A DNA stretch of 64,000 nt from DASZUK01 sp963745595. GTDB taxonomy: Bacteria; Actinomycetota; Acidimicrobiia; Acidimicrobiales; RAAP-2. How positions within the stretch are numbered: the first letter of the stretch is position 1; every line of letters starts with the position of its first letter. The notes below the pieces were generated by a model. That model was not told the DNA's origin, searched no databases, and was given only the letters and a program-made list of their open reading frames with translations. The position numbers and the translations under genes were made by a program. The DNA lies in assembly GCA_963745595.1 (NCBI GenBank), contig CAVUYB010000007.1, positions 434,001 through 498,000 of the forward strand, in the 5' to 3' direction. Below are positions 1 through 8,230 of this stretch, piece by piece.

Positions 1-1928
1 ACGGCCACCGCGTTCGGCCCGAGCGGGGCGGCCGGGGCGGCCGCGGTGATCGAGGTGGCCGAGTGGACGACCACTGTGGTCGCCGGGACCCCACCGAAGG
101 TCAGCGTGGTTGTAGCGGTGAACCGGGTCCCGGTGATGGTCACGGCGGTCCCCGCGGCGGTCGGCCCCCCGTCCGGGTTCAACGATGTCACCGTGGGCGA
201 CAGGTAGGTGAACTGGTCGGCGCCGCTAGTCGGCGACGTGCCGTACGGCGTGGTCACCGTCACGTCCACCGTGCGCCCGAACGGGACGGCCGGCGCGGTG
301 GCGGCGATCGAGGTGCCGGAGCTGACGGTGAAGGTGGCCGGGAAGCCGCCGAAGGAGACGGCAGTGGCCCCGGTGAAGGTGGTCCCGGTGATGGTCACGA
401 CGGTCCCGCCGACCGCCGGTCCCGAGCTCGGGTTGACCGACGCCACACTCGGTGGCGGGATGTAGGTGAAGCGGTCGGCGCTGGTAGTGGCCGACTTGCC
501 GTACGACGTTGTCACGGTCACATCCACCGTGCCCGTCCCGGCGGGGACGGTGGCCGTGATCGTGGTGGCCGAGTCGACCACCACTGTCGTGGCCGGGGTC
601 GTCCCGAACTTCACCGCGGTGGCGCCGGTGAGGTAGGTGCCGGTGACCGTGACCCGTGTCCCGCCCCCCAGGGGCGCGACGTCCGGGCTGACCGAGGTCA
701 CGGTCGGGGTCTCGTTCACCTCCCAGCTCAGGTGGACGTAGCCCGGGCACCCCGCCTGGAGGGACCGTGTCCCGTCCTGTGAACACGTGACTGTGGCGGC
801 TGTCACGAAGCTCGTGGTCGAGTGCCCGCCCTTGGCGCCCTGGGTGAATGTCCCTCCGGACGCGTACGTCCGGTTGACCGCGGACGCCCCCGCCCCGCCG
901 CCGCCGCCGGCGTCGTTGCCGACCCCGATCTCGACGTCGAAGAAGTCGAAGCTGGCCAGGCAGGCGTCGCCGCCCCCGCCCCCGCCAGCGGTGTACCCGC
1001 CGCCCCCGCCGCCACCGGACGCCGTCGCCCAGAAGTTGCCCGAGGGTGCTCCTGTGCCGCCGTTGGAGCTCCATGGGGAGTGACCGCCACCGGCCCCGTC
1101 CATCGACGACCATCCGCTGCCGCCGCCGCCGCTCGATGTGGCCTTGCCGCCGCCGCCGCCGTGACCGTCGTCACCGTCGTACCCCCTGGCCCCACTCCCC
1201 ACCTCGACGTTGGATGTGGGCGAGCTCGTCGCCGTGTTCCCCGACCCGCCGGTCCCGCCGCTGGCATACGGTGTGAAGGTCACCTCGCAGTCGTTCTCGG
1301 CCCCGGCGCCGCCGCCGCCGCCGGCGACCACCACCGGGACGGTGCAGGTCGCCTGGCCGAGGCAGAGCGCCGAGCCGCCGCCGCCCCCGCCGCCGTAGAA
1401 GCCCGGCCCGTCGACGCCGACCGCCCGTCCGCTGGTGCCCCCGTCGCCGTAACCGTCCCCTCCGCTGGCCGGGCCGTACGGGTAGATGGGAACGAGCCCG
1501 GCCTTCCCCGATGTCCCACCACAGCCGAGCTCGACCGAGATCGGGGAGGTCAGCGCGGCGCCGGTCAGGGTGGTTGTGGCGACCAGCCCGCCCTTGCCGC
1601 CGGTCGGGCTCTCGCCCTTGCTGTACCCACTGCCGCCACCGCCAGCGCCGCTCAGTGTCAACGAGCCCGACGTGGTTCCCGGGGGGGCGGTCGTGGTGTA
1701 CCACCGGTCGCAGGTGGCGGTGTCGGGTGTCACGGTTGTCGTCGTGTCGAGGTGCCAGGTGGCCGGCACCTTCACCAGGGTGGTCGCGCCGGCCGGGGCC
1801 ACCGTGCCGATCGACGCCGCGACCGCGACCGGGAGGGTCGTCGTCCCGAGTAGGAGCAACGCGCCGACCGCCGGTCGGACGCGGGCAACCCGCGTCCGGC
1901 TCTCCGCCCCGAAACGACGGCCCATCAT
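1..1928 (-). CDS. Secreted glycine-rich / TIG-repeat surface protein (5' part, cut by left edge)
   Basis: Reads leftward from ATG at 1926-1928 (a second ATG follows directly) and stays open off the window edge, so about 642 codons are visible. Residues 1-47 form a signal peptide: Arg-rich start, core GALLLLGTTTLPVAVAA, likely cleavage after APAGA. Roughly residues 80-370 are a glycine-rich region full of GGGGG runs, like the one in the giant protein at 8222-17254. From about residue 407 come at least three TIG/IPT units of ~85 residues (pattern PTVTSVSP..GGGTRVTVTGTYLTGATAVKFG). TIG units are Ig-like folds of extracellular proteins, so a surface or secreted structural role is inferred; the ligand is unknown. 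Long open frames on the other strand are GC-driven shadows. Confidence 0.8.
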   Translation of the reverse strand, partial: MMGRRFGAESRTRVARVRPAVGALLLLGTTTLPVAVAASIGTVAPAGATTLVKVPATWHLDTTTTVTPDTATCDRWYTTTAPPGTTSGSLTLSGAGGGGSGYSKGESPTGGKGGLVATTTLTGAALTSPISVELGCGGTSGKAGLVPIYPYGPASGGDGYGDGGTSGRAVGVDGPGFYGGGGGGGSALCLGQATCTVPVVVAGGGGGAGAENDCEVTFTPYASGGTGGSGNTATSSPTSNVEVGSGARGYDGDDGHGGGGGKATSSGGGGSGWSSMDGAGGGHSPWSSNGGTGAPSGNFWATASGGGGGGGYTAGGGGGGDACLASFDFFDVEIGVGNDAGGGGGAGASAVNRTYASGGTFTQGAKGGHSTTSFVTAATVTCSQDGTRSLQAGCPGYVHLSWEVNETPTVTSVSPDVAPLGGGTRVTVTGTYLTGATAVKFGTTPATTVVVDSATTITATVPAGTGTVDVTVTTSYGKSATTSADRFTYIPPPSVASVNPSSGPAVGGTVVTITGTTFTGATAVSFGGFPATFTVSSGTSIAATAPAVPFGRTVDVTVTTPYGTSPTSGADQFTYLSPTVTSLNPDGGPTAAGTAVTITGTRFTATTTLTFGGVPATTVVVHSATSITAAAPAAPLGPNAVA

Positions 1929-2142
1929 CCAGCCTCCCTGTCGCCCGCCCGCCACGGACCGGCGCTACGAGTCGCCGCCGGATGGGCCGGCTCCCCGACC
2001 CGGTACCGCCCGCCTGGCGGCCCTGGCCGAGGGTCCGCGCACCGGGGATCGTAAGAGCGGCCGGGCCCCGGCAGCGTGATGGTGGGGTACGCCGGCCTCG
2101 CCGGGCACCCGCCCAGCCCGACGACCGGTAACCTGCACAGCC

Positions 2143-2958
2143 GTGCCCGAGGTCACCGCCAACGGCGTCCGGTTGAGCTACGAGATCGACGGTCCCGCCG
2201 ACGGCGAGCCGGTCGTGCTGGTCTGCGGGACCGGGCAGCCGGCGATCTCCTGGCAGTTCAGCCTGGCCCCCGGCCTCGTCGCCGCCGGCTACCGGGTCGT
2301 GACGTTCGACAACCGTGGCGTCGAGCCGTCCGACGCGCCACCGCCGCCGTACTCCGTCGCCGAGCTGGCGGCCGACGCGGCCGGCCTGCTCGACGCCCTG
2401 GCCCTCGGGCCGGGCTGGGTGGCCGGGCTCTCGCTCGGCGCGCTCGTCACCCAGGAGCTGGCCCTCGCCCGCCCCGATCTCGTCCGCGGCGCGGTGATGA
2501 TGGCGACGGTCGGGCGCAACAACGTGATGCTCCGGGCCTGGGCCGAAGCCAACCTGGCGTTGGCCCGGGCCGGCATCGTCCTCCCGCCGAGCTACGAGGC
2601 GGCGTCGACCGCGCTGCAGACCATGGCGCCGGCCCACCAGCACGACGACGACTTCGTCGGGCCGTGGCTGGAGCTGATGGCGTCGGCGCCGCCATGGGAG
2701 GGCCCCGGCCGCGAGGGCCAGTTCGCGGCCGACGCCGCCTACGACGACCGGCTCGGCGCGCTGGCCGGCGTCACCGTGCGGTCGCTCGTCGTCGGGTTCG
2801 AGCACGACCTGCTGACGCCGCCAGCCTTGGGCCGGGAGGTGGCGGCGGCCATCCCGGGTGCCCGGTACGTCGAGGTGCCCGGTTGCGGCCACCTCGGCCC
2901 GATGGAGGACCCCGACGCCGTCCTCCCGATCCTGCTCGACTTCTTCGCCGGCGGCTGA
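2143..2958 (+). CDS. Alpha/beta-fold hydrolase
   Basis: 271 residues from a GTG start (VPEVTANGVRLSYE), a full-length alpha/beta hydrolase. Visible landmarks: oxyanion-side VLVCGTG near residue 28, nucleophile elbow GLSLG at 95-99 (Ser97), acid Asp222 in FEHDLLTPP and catalytic His250 in GCGHLGP. The family covers esterases, lactonases, haloperoxidase-like and C-C bond hydrolases, and the substrate cannot be told from sequence. The next gene starts one base after the stop on the same strand, so the two are almost certainly cotranscribed. The start lies about 200 bases from the divergent secreted-protein gene, leaving room for back-to-back promoters. Confidence 0.88.
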   Translation: MPEVTANGVRLSYEIDGPADGEPVVLVCGTGQPAISWQFSLAPGLVAAGYRVVTFDNRGVEPSDAPPPPYSVAELAADAAGLLDALALGPGWVAGLSLGALVTQELALARPDLVRGAVMMATVGRNNVMLRAWAEANLALARAGIVLPPSYEAASTALQTMAPAHQHDDDFVGPWLELMASAPPWEGPGREGQFAADAAYDDRLGALAGVTVRSLVVGFEHDLLTPPALGREVAAAIPGARYVEVPGCGHLGPMEDPDAVLPILLDFFAGG

Positions 2959-2959
2959 C

Positions 2960-3907
2960 GTGCAGGCGGTCGTGATCGACGACGGGACGCTGCGCTGGGC
3001 GGAGCGCCCGGACCCGGCGCCCGGCGACACCGAGCTGCTCGTCGACGTGCGGGCGGCCGGGCTGAACGGCGCCGACCTCCTGCAGCGCCGAGGGCACTAC
3101 CCGGCGCCGCCGGGCGTGCCGGCCGACATCCCCGGCATGGAACTGGCCGGGACGGTCGCCGCGACCGGCCGGCAGGTGACGCGGTTCGCGGTCGGTGACC
3201 GCGTGATGGGCCTCGTCGGCGGCGGCGCCCAGGCCACCCGGGCCGTCGTCGACGAGACCCACGCGCTCGCCGTCCCCGACGGCGTCGGCTGGCCCGACGC
3301 CGGCGGGTTCCCCGAGGTCTTCGCCACCGCGTTCGACGCCCTGTTCACCCAGGCCGAGCTGGCGATGGGCGACCGCGTGCTCGTCACCGGGGCGGCCGGC
3401 GGCGTCGGCACCGCGGCCGTCCAGCTCGCGGCGATCGCCGGCGCCCACGTCGTCGCCTCCGTCCGCCAACCGTCGGTCCGGCCGAAAGTGGCCGAGCTCG
3501 GGGCGGACGAGGTGGTCGACCCGGCCGACGTGGGCGCGCACGGCCCCTACGACGTCGTCCTCGAGCTCGTCGGCGCGGCGAGCCTGCCGATCGCCCTCGG
3601 CGCGCTGGCCGCCGGTGGCCGGGTCGCGGTCATCGGCGTCGGCAGCGGGGCCAAGGTCGAGCTCAACCTGCTCCAGCTCATGGGCGCCCGCGCCCGGATC
3701 TCCGGCTCGACGCTGCGGGCCCGCGACCGCCACGGCAAGGGCTCGGTGGTCGGCGCCGTCGACGCCCACGTCCGGCCGCTGCTCGCCGCCGGCCGGCTGA
3801 CCGTGCCGGTCGACGGCACGTTCCCGATGGCCGACGCCACCGCCGCCTACGACCGGTTCGCCGGCGGCGGGAAGCTCGGCAAGATCGTCCTCGTCGCTCC
3901 CGACTGA
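2960..3907 (+). CDS. Zinc-free quinone oxidoreductase (MDR family, NAD(P)H:quinone reductase-like)
   Basis: 315 residues from GTG at 2960, chosen because it follows the upstream TGA by one base and gives the standard N-terminus VQAVVIDDG. An N-terminal GroES-like domain contains RAAGLNGADLLQRRGHYP, as in the PIG3/quinone reductase branch of the medium-chain dehydrogenases. The Rossmann part carries the dinucleotide loop VTGAAGGVG around residues 141-150. The cysteine clusters that bind structural zinc in alcohol dehydrogenases are absent, as expected for this branch. It probably transfers hydride from NADPH to a quinone or enone in the cytoplasm, and it pairs with the upstream hydrolase in a two-gene operon. 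Confidence 0.88.
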   Translation: MQAVVIDDGTLRWAERPDPAPGDTELLVDVRAAGLNGADLLQRRGHYPAPPGVPADIPGMELAGTVAATGRQVTRFAVGDRVMGLVGGGAQATRAVVDETHALAVPDGVGWPDAGGFPEVFATAFDALFTQAELAMGDRVLVTGAAGGVGTAAVQLAAIAGAHVVASVRQPSVRPKVAELGADEVVDPADVGAHGPYDVVLELVGAASLPIALGALAAGGRVAVIGVGSGAKVELNLLQLMGARARISGSTLRARDRHGKGSVVGAVDAHVRPLLAAGRLTVPVDGTFPMADATAAYDRFAGGGKLGKIVLVAPD

Positions 3908-3923
3908 GCGCGGTCGGCGACGA

Positions 3924-4343
3924 CTACGAGCCGTCGACCTCGATCAGCTCCATGGCGTCGAACTCCCAGTACGAGCGCAGGGCGGCGAGGTGGCCGTCGT
4001 CGCTGGCGTAGTACGTGAAGATGCAGCGCACCGCGGCGACGTGCCGACCACCGGCCAGCGTCGTCCGGATCGTGCCGACCGCCGCGGCCTCGCGGCCGCA
4101 CGTGTACGACTCGTCGATCTGGAACTCGATCCGCTCGCTGCCGGCGATGACGTTGTCGTAGAACGCGGCGATGGCCGCCTTGCCGCGATGGCCCTGGCCT
4201 TCGGGGTCGAACGGCGACGGGCCGATCGGGTCCTCGACGACCGCGTCGTCGGCGAACAGGTCGAGCCAGCCCTCCCGGTCCTTGGCCCCCACCGCGGCCC
4301 GCGACCGCTCACCGAGCTGCCGGGCTGTCAGCGTGTCTCCCAT
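3924..4343 (-). CDS. SnoaL-like / nuclear transport factor 2-fold protein
   Basis: 139 residues from ATG (MGDTLTARQLGERSRAAVGAK). The pattern of an N-terminal helix followed by DLFADDAVVEDPIGPSPFDP and a central HRGKAAIAAFYDNVI matches SnoaL-like polyketide cyclase / steroid-isomerase-fold proteins, which are single-domain cone-shaped barrels binding small hydrophobic molecules. Catalytic function is not assignable. It lies 50 bases downstream of the LLM oxidoreductase on the same strand, so the two probably form one transcript and may act on the same substrate. Its 3' end is convergent with the quinone oxidoreductase gene. Confidence 0.8.
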   Translation of the reverse strand: MGDTLTARQLGERSRAAVGAKDREGWLDLFADDAVVEDPIGPSPFDPEGQGHRGKAAIAAFYDNVIAGSERIEFQIDESYTCGREAAAVGTIRTTLAGGRHVAAVRCIFTYYASDDGHLAALRSYWEFDAMELIEVDGS

Positions 4344-4392
4344 TGGTGCGTCCTTCCCTTCCTCAGTCGTTGACTGTGTCGATTGGCCGGCG

Positions 4393-5271
4393 TCACCGCC
4401 GGACGTTGGCGATGACGCGGTCGGCGAACCACCGGAGCTTGTCGATCTTGTCGCCGAGCGGCTCGACGTCCGGCCCCACCTCGTACGGCCAGCGGAAGCC
4501 GACGATGACGTCGGTCACCCCGGCCTCCTCCAGCCGGCGGACGCCGTCGACGCTGAACGCGTCCATCGAGATGACGTGGACCTCGAACGGCCGATCGGCC
4601 GTCCCGGCCTCGGCGCGCAGCTCGGCCAGCCGCTGCAGCAGGCCCGGCAGCTGCTCCGGGTCACCGCCGCCGTGCAGCCAACCGTCGCCCATCCGGGCGG
4701 CCCGCCGCAGCGCGGCGTCGCCGTGGCCGCCGATCAGGATCGGCAGCGGCTCGGTCGGCACCGGCGTCATCTTGATCGACGGGACGTCGAAGATCTCGCC
4801 GTGGTACTCGAAGAAGCCGCCGGCCGACAGCCCCTTGATGATGTCCAGCTCCTCGTCCATCCGCCGGCCCCGGCGCTCCCACGGCACGCCGAGGATGTCG
4901 TAGTCCTCCCGCCACGGGCTCGTACCGACGCCGAGCAGCAGCCGGTTGTTCGTGAGGACCGCGGTCGAGGTGGCCTGCTTGGCGACGAGCACCGGGTTGC
5001 GGATCGGCAGCTTGACGACGAACGTCGTGAACCGCAGTCGCTCGGTCACGACGCCCAGGGCCGGGATGAGCGAGAAGGGTTCCAAGAACGGCTTGTCGTC
5101 GAGGAACTCCCGGGTGCCGTCCGGGTTGAACGGGTAGACGCTGTCGGCCTCTTCGGGATAGCAGATGCTGTCCGGGATGACCATGCCGTCGTAGCCGGCC
5201 GCTTCGACCGCCTGGGCCAGCGGCCCGTAGAACGACGGGTCGGTCATCGACTCGGCATAGGAAAAACGCAC
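4393..5271 (-). CDS. LLM-class (F420/flavin-dependent) oxidoreductase
   Basis: 292 residues from a GTG start (VRFSYAESMTDPSFYG). It has the luciferase-like monooxygenase TIM barrel: GYDGMVIPDSICYPEE early, RLRFTTFVVKLPIRNP in the middle, NRLLLGVGTSPWREDYD, and PLPILIGGHGDAALRRAARMGDGW near the F420/FMN phosphate-binding region. In actinobacteria most such proteins are F420-dependent reductases or dehydrogenases; which cofactor is used here is inferred from taxon only. It is followed by the SnoaL-like gene and is divergent from the FMN hydroxy-acid oxidase across only 48 bases, which must hold both promoters. Confidence 0.87.
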   Translation of the reverse strand: MRFSYAESMTDPSFYGPLAQAVEAAGYDGMVIPDSICYPEEADSVYPFNPDGTREFLDDKPFLEPFSLIPALGVVTERLRFTTFVVKLPIRNPVLVAKQATSTAVLTNNRLLLGVGTSPWREDYDILGVPWERRGRRMDEELDIIKGLSAGGFFEYHGEIFDVPSIKMTPVPTEPLPILIGGHGDAALRRAARMGDGWLHGGGDPEQLPGLLQRLAELRAEAGTADRPFEVHVISMDAFSVDGVRRLEEAGVTDVIVGFRWPYEVGPDVEPLGDKIDKLRWFADRVIANVRR

Positions 5272-5319
5272 GTCACCCCCCTGGAGCGGGCCGTGCCCGC
5301 CGATTTCTCACGACCTACC

Positions 5320-6444
5320 ATGCGGGCCGTGGCGCTCCATCCTGCCAGGCCGTCCCCGGACGCGGCCACCTCGCCACCGCCGATCGACCTCGACCTCTTG
5401 GAGCAGACCGCCCGGCTGGCCGTCGGCGAGATGGCCTACGCCTACTACGCCGGCGCGGCCGACCGGGAACGGCAGCTCGCCGACAACCGGGCCGCCTGGG
5501 ACCGCTGGCGGCTGCACCCCCGGGTTCTCGTCGACGTCAGCGGCTGCACGACCGCGACCACCGTCCTCGGCCGCCCGGTCCGGTCGCCGGTGCTCGTCGG
5601 GCCGACCGCCATCCAGGGCCTCGCCCACCCCGACGGCGAGCGGGCGATCGCCGCCGGCGCGGCCGCCGCCGGGACCGCGATGATCCTGTCGTCGCTGGCC
5701 ACCGGCGCGCTGGAGGACGTCGCGGCGGCCGCGCCCGACGGCCTGCGCTGGATGCAGGTCTACGTCTTCCGGGACCGCTCCGTGACCGCCGACCTCGTCG
5801 CCCGGGCCGCCGACGCCGGCTACCGAGCCCTCGTCCTGACCGTCGACGCGCCGGTCTCCGGCCTCCGGTTGCGCGAGATCCGCGAAGGCGTCCACCTGCC
5901 CGACGACCTCGCCCTGCCGAACCTCGGCGACACGAGCACCCGGCAGGCCCGCCGCGGCGGCTTCATGGCCGTCGTCTCGTCCCAGTTCGACCCGACGCTG
6001 AGCTACGACGACATCGGCTGGCTGGCCGAGATCAGTGGCCTGCCGGTCGTCGTCAAGGGCGTGCTCCGCGCCGACGACGCGGTGCGCTGCGTCGACGCCG
6101 GCGCGGCGGCGGTCGTCGTCTCCAACCACGGCGCCCGCCAGCTCGACGACGGGCCGGCCACCGCGGACGTCCTCGCCGAGGTGGCCGACGCCGTCGGCGA
6201 CCGGGCCGAGGTCTACGTCGACGGCGGCCTCCGCCGGCCGGCCGACGTCGCCAAGGCGCTGGCCCTGGGCGCCCGGGCCGTCCTCCTCGGCCGGCCCGTG
6301 ATCTGGTCGCTCGCCACCGGCGGGAGCGCCGGTGTCGCCGACCTGCTCAGCTGGTTCGAGGCCGAGCTGCGCCGCACGATGGCCCTCTGCGGCGCCCCGA
6401 CCGTCGTCGACCTCGACCGCTCGCTCGTCCGCCCGGCGCCATGA
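5320..6444 (+). CDS. FMN-dependent alpha-hydroxy-acid oxidase/dehydrogenase
   Basis: 374 residues from ATG at 5320. Upstream the frame is open for over 1 kb, but that stretch is antisense to the LLM gene, so the ATG just past it is chosen. Family hallmarks: AYAYYAGAADRERQLADNRAAW near the N-terminus, the substrate/FMN lysine in VVVKGV (Lys246), the catalytic base in SNHGARQLD (His270), then the FMN phosphate loop YVDGGLRRPADVAKALALGA. The family oxidises L-2-hydroxy acids (glycolate, lactate, mandelate) to 2-oxo acids; the exact substrate is open. Its TGA lies inside the first unit of a 14-bp triple repeat leading into the acyl-CoA synthetase, so the two genes are one operon. Confidence 0.88.
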   Translation: MRAVALHPARPSPDAATSPPPIDLDLLEQTARLAVGEMAYAYYAGAADRERQLADNRAAWDRWRLHPRVLVDVSGCTTATTVLGRPVRSPVLVGPTAIQGLAHPDGERAIAAGAAAAGTAMILSSLATGALEDVAAAAPDGLRWMQVYVFRDRSVTADLVARAADAGYRALVLTVDAPVSGLRLREIREGVHLPDDLALPNLGDTSTRQARRGGFMAVVSSQFDPTLSYDDIGWLAEISGLPVVVKGVLRADDAVRCVDAGAAAVVVSNHGARQLDDGPATADVLAEVADAVGDRAEVYVDGGLRRPADVAKALALGARAVLLGRPVIWSLATGGSAGVADLLSWFEAELRRTMALCGAPTVVDLDRSLVRPAP

Positions 6445-6486
6445 ACACCGCTCCATGAACACCGCCCCATGAACACCGCCGCGTGA
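6439..6486 (+). repeat. Three 14-bp tandem repeats forming a stop-start relay of mini-ORFs
   Basis: The unit CCATGAACACCGCT/C occurs at 6439-6452, 6453-6466 and 6467-6480. Because 14 is not a multiple of three, each copy shifts the frame and makes a six-codon ORF (MNTAP-stop, MNTAP-stop, MNTAA-stop, from ATGs at 6441, 6455 and 6469). The oxidase stop overlaps the first ATG (ATGA), each mini-ORF stop overlaps the next ATG (ATGA), and the last stop overlaps the GTG start of the synthetase at 6483 (GTGA). This is read directly from the bases; a translational-coupling function is inference. Confidence 0.85.
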
Positions 6487-8163
6487 CGTCCGTCGCCGAG
6501 CTGCTCGTCGCCCGGGCCGACGACGACCACCCGGCCGTCGTCGACGCGGGCGGCCGCTGGACGTGGCGCGAGACGATCGCTGCCGGCGCCGCCCGGGGGG
6601 CACTGGCGCAGTCGCTCCGGCGCCCGGGCCCGCTGCACATCGGCGTCCTGTTGCCGAACGGGCCGGAGTACCTGTTCTGGCTGTGTGGCGCCGCGCTGGC
6701 CGGCGCGACGATCGTCGGCCTCAACCCGACGCGGCGCGGCGACGCACTCGCCGCCGACGTCCGGGCGACCGACTGCCAGCTGCTCGTCACCGACGACGAC
6801 GGCGCGACGTTGCTGGCCGGGCTCGATGTCGGCATCGAACCGACGCGGGTCCTCGTCGTGGGGACCGAGGCCTACGCCGACCAGGTGGCCGGCTTCCACC
6901 CGGACGGGGCCGACGGTGGCGCGTCCGCCCGCGCCCTGGTCGCCGGAGCCGCCGACGTGCCCGACGACGCGCTCTTCTTGCTCCTCTTCACGTCCGGGAC
7001 GACCGGGCGACCGAAGGCCGTCCGCTGCACCCAGGGCCGGCTAGCCGGCATCGCCGAGCTCGCCGCCACCGGCTACGGCTACCGCCGCGACAGCGTCTGT
7101 TACTGCCCGATGCCGCTCTTCCACGGCAACGCGTTGATGGTGCTGTGGGGCCCCGCCCTCTACGCCGGCGCCACCGTCGCCCTGCGGCCCCGCTTCAGCG
7201 CGTCCGCCTTCCTCGACGACGTCCGCCAGTTCGAGGCGACGACGTTCAGCTACGTCGGCAAGGCCATCGCCTACATCCTCGCCACCCCCGAGCGGCCCGA
7301 CGACGCCGACAACCCGCTCGTCAGCGCGTTCGGCACCGAGGCGTCCGTGCGCGACCGCCGCCGCTTCGAGGCACGGTTCGGCTGCCGGCTCATCGAGGGC
7401 TACGGCCAGAGCGAGGGTGGCGCGGCCATCAACCCGTCCGCCGACATGCCGGTCGGCTCGCTCGGCCGGCCCGCGGCCGGCGTCGACGTCGCCGTCGTCG
7501 ACCCCGAGACCGGCCGCGAGCTGCCCCCGCGCCCGTTTCGACGAGCACCGGCGCCTGCTCAACGCCGGCGAGGCGACCGGCGAGATCGTCAACCGGAGCG
7601 GCCCCGGCCGGTTCGAGGGCTACTACGGCGCGCCGGATGCCGAGGCCGAGCGGACCCGGAACGGTTGGTACTGGACCGGCGACCTCGCCTACCGCGACGC
7701 CGACGGCTTCTTCTACTACGCCGGTCGCGGCGGTGACTGGCTCCGCGTCGACTCCGAGAACTTCGCCGCCGGCCCCGTCGAGGCCGTCCTCTCCCGCCAC
7801 CCCGACGTCACCGTCGCCGCCGTCTACCCCGTCCCCGACACGACCGCCGGTGCCGGCGACCAGGTGATGGCCGCCGTCGAGCTCCGGCCCGGCACCGCCT
7901 TCGACGCCGACGGCTTCGCCGCCTGGCTGGCCGCCCAACCCGACCTCGGGACCAAGTGGGCGCCCCGCTACGTCCGCCTCAGCCCGTCACTGCCCCAGAC
8001 CGCCAACGGCAAGGTCACCAAGGCCTCCCTGCGCGACGACGGCTGGCACGGTCCCGACCCCATCTGGTGGCGCCCGGACGGCGGCGGCGACCGTTACCAA
8101 CCGCTGACCCCGGACGACCGGGCCGGGCTCGACGCCGCGCTGGCTGCGCAACGCCCCGGCTAG
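6483..8163 (+). CDS. AMP-forming acyl-CoA synthetase, interrupted by an apparent +1 frameshift near 7530
   Basis: GTG start at 6483 (VTSVAELLVARADDDHPAV). The adenylate-forming signature is complete but in two frames: LLFTSGTTGRPKAVR (ATP loop), PLFHGNALM, EGYGQSEGG (A5), then after a one-base shift at about 7530 (ELPP to ARFDEH) YWTGDLAYRDADGFFYYAGR (A7/A8) and TANGKVTKA with the C-terminal catalytic lysine. Removing one base gives a ~559-residue protein, normal for this family. Both halves are well conserved, so I suspect a sequence error rather than a dead gene. It probably activates a carboxylic acid to its CoA thioester, perhaps in the pathway of the upstream hydroxy-acid oxidase to which it is coupled. 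Confidence 0.82.
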
Positions 8164-8185
8164 GAGGCGCCCCGGCTAAACCGCC

Positions 8186-8230
8186 CCCTGGCCAACCGCG
8201 CCCTGGCCAACCGCGCCCTGGCTAACGGGC
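8186..8230. repeat. Three 15-bp tandem repeats between convergent genes
   Basis: Unit CCCTGGCCAACCGCG at 8186-8200 and 8201-8215 is exact; a third degenerate unit (CCCTGGCTAACGGGC) covers 8216-8230. They lie just past the stop of the synthetase and run into the last codons of the convergent giant-protein gene. No rho-independent hairpin is obvious. Confidence 0.75.

Noticed and set aside
4171..5319. N-terminal extension of the FMN hydroxy-acid oxidase
   Set aside because: This part is antisense to the SnoaL-like and LLM genes; the protein matches its family only from ATG 5320.
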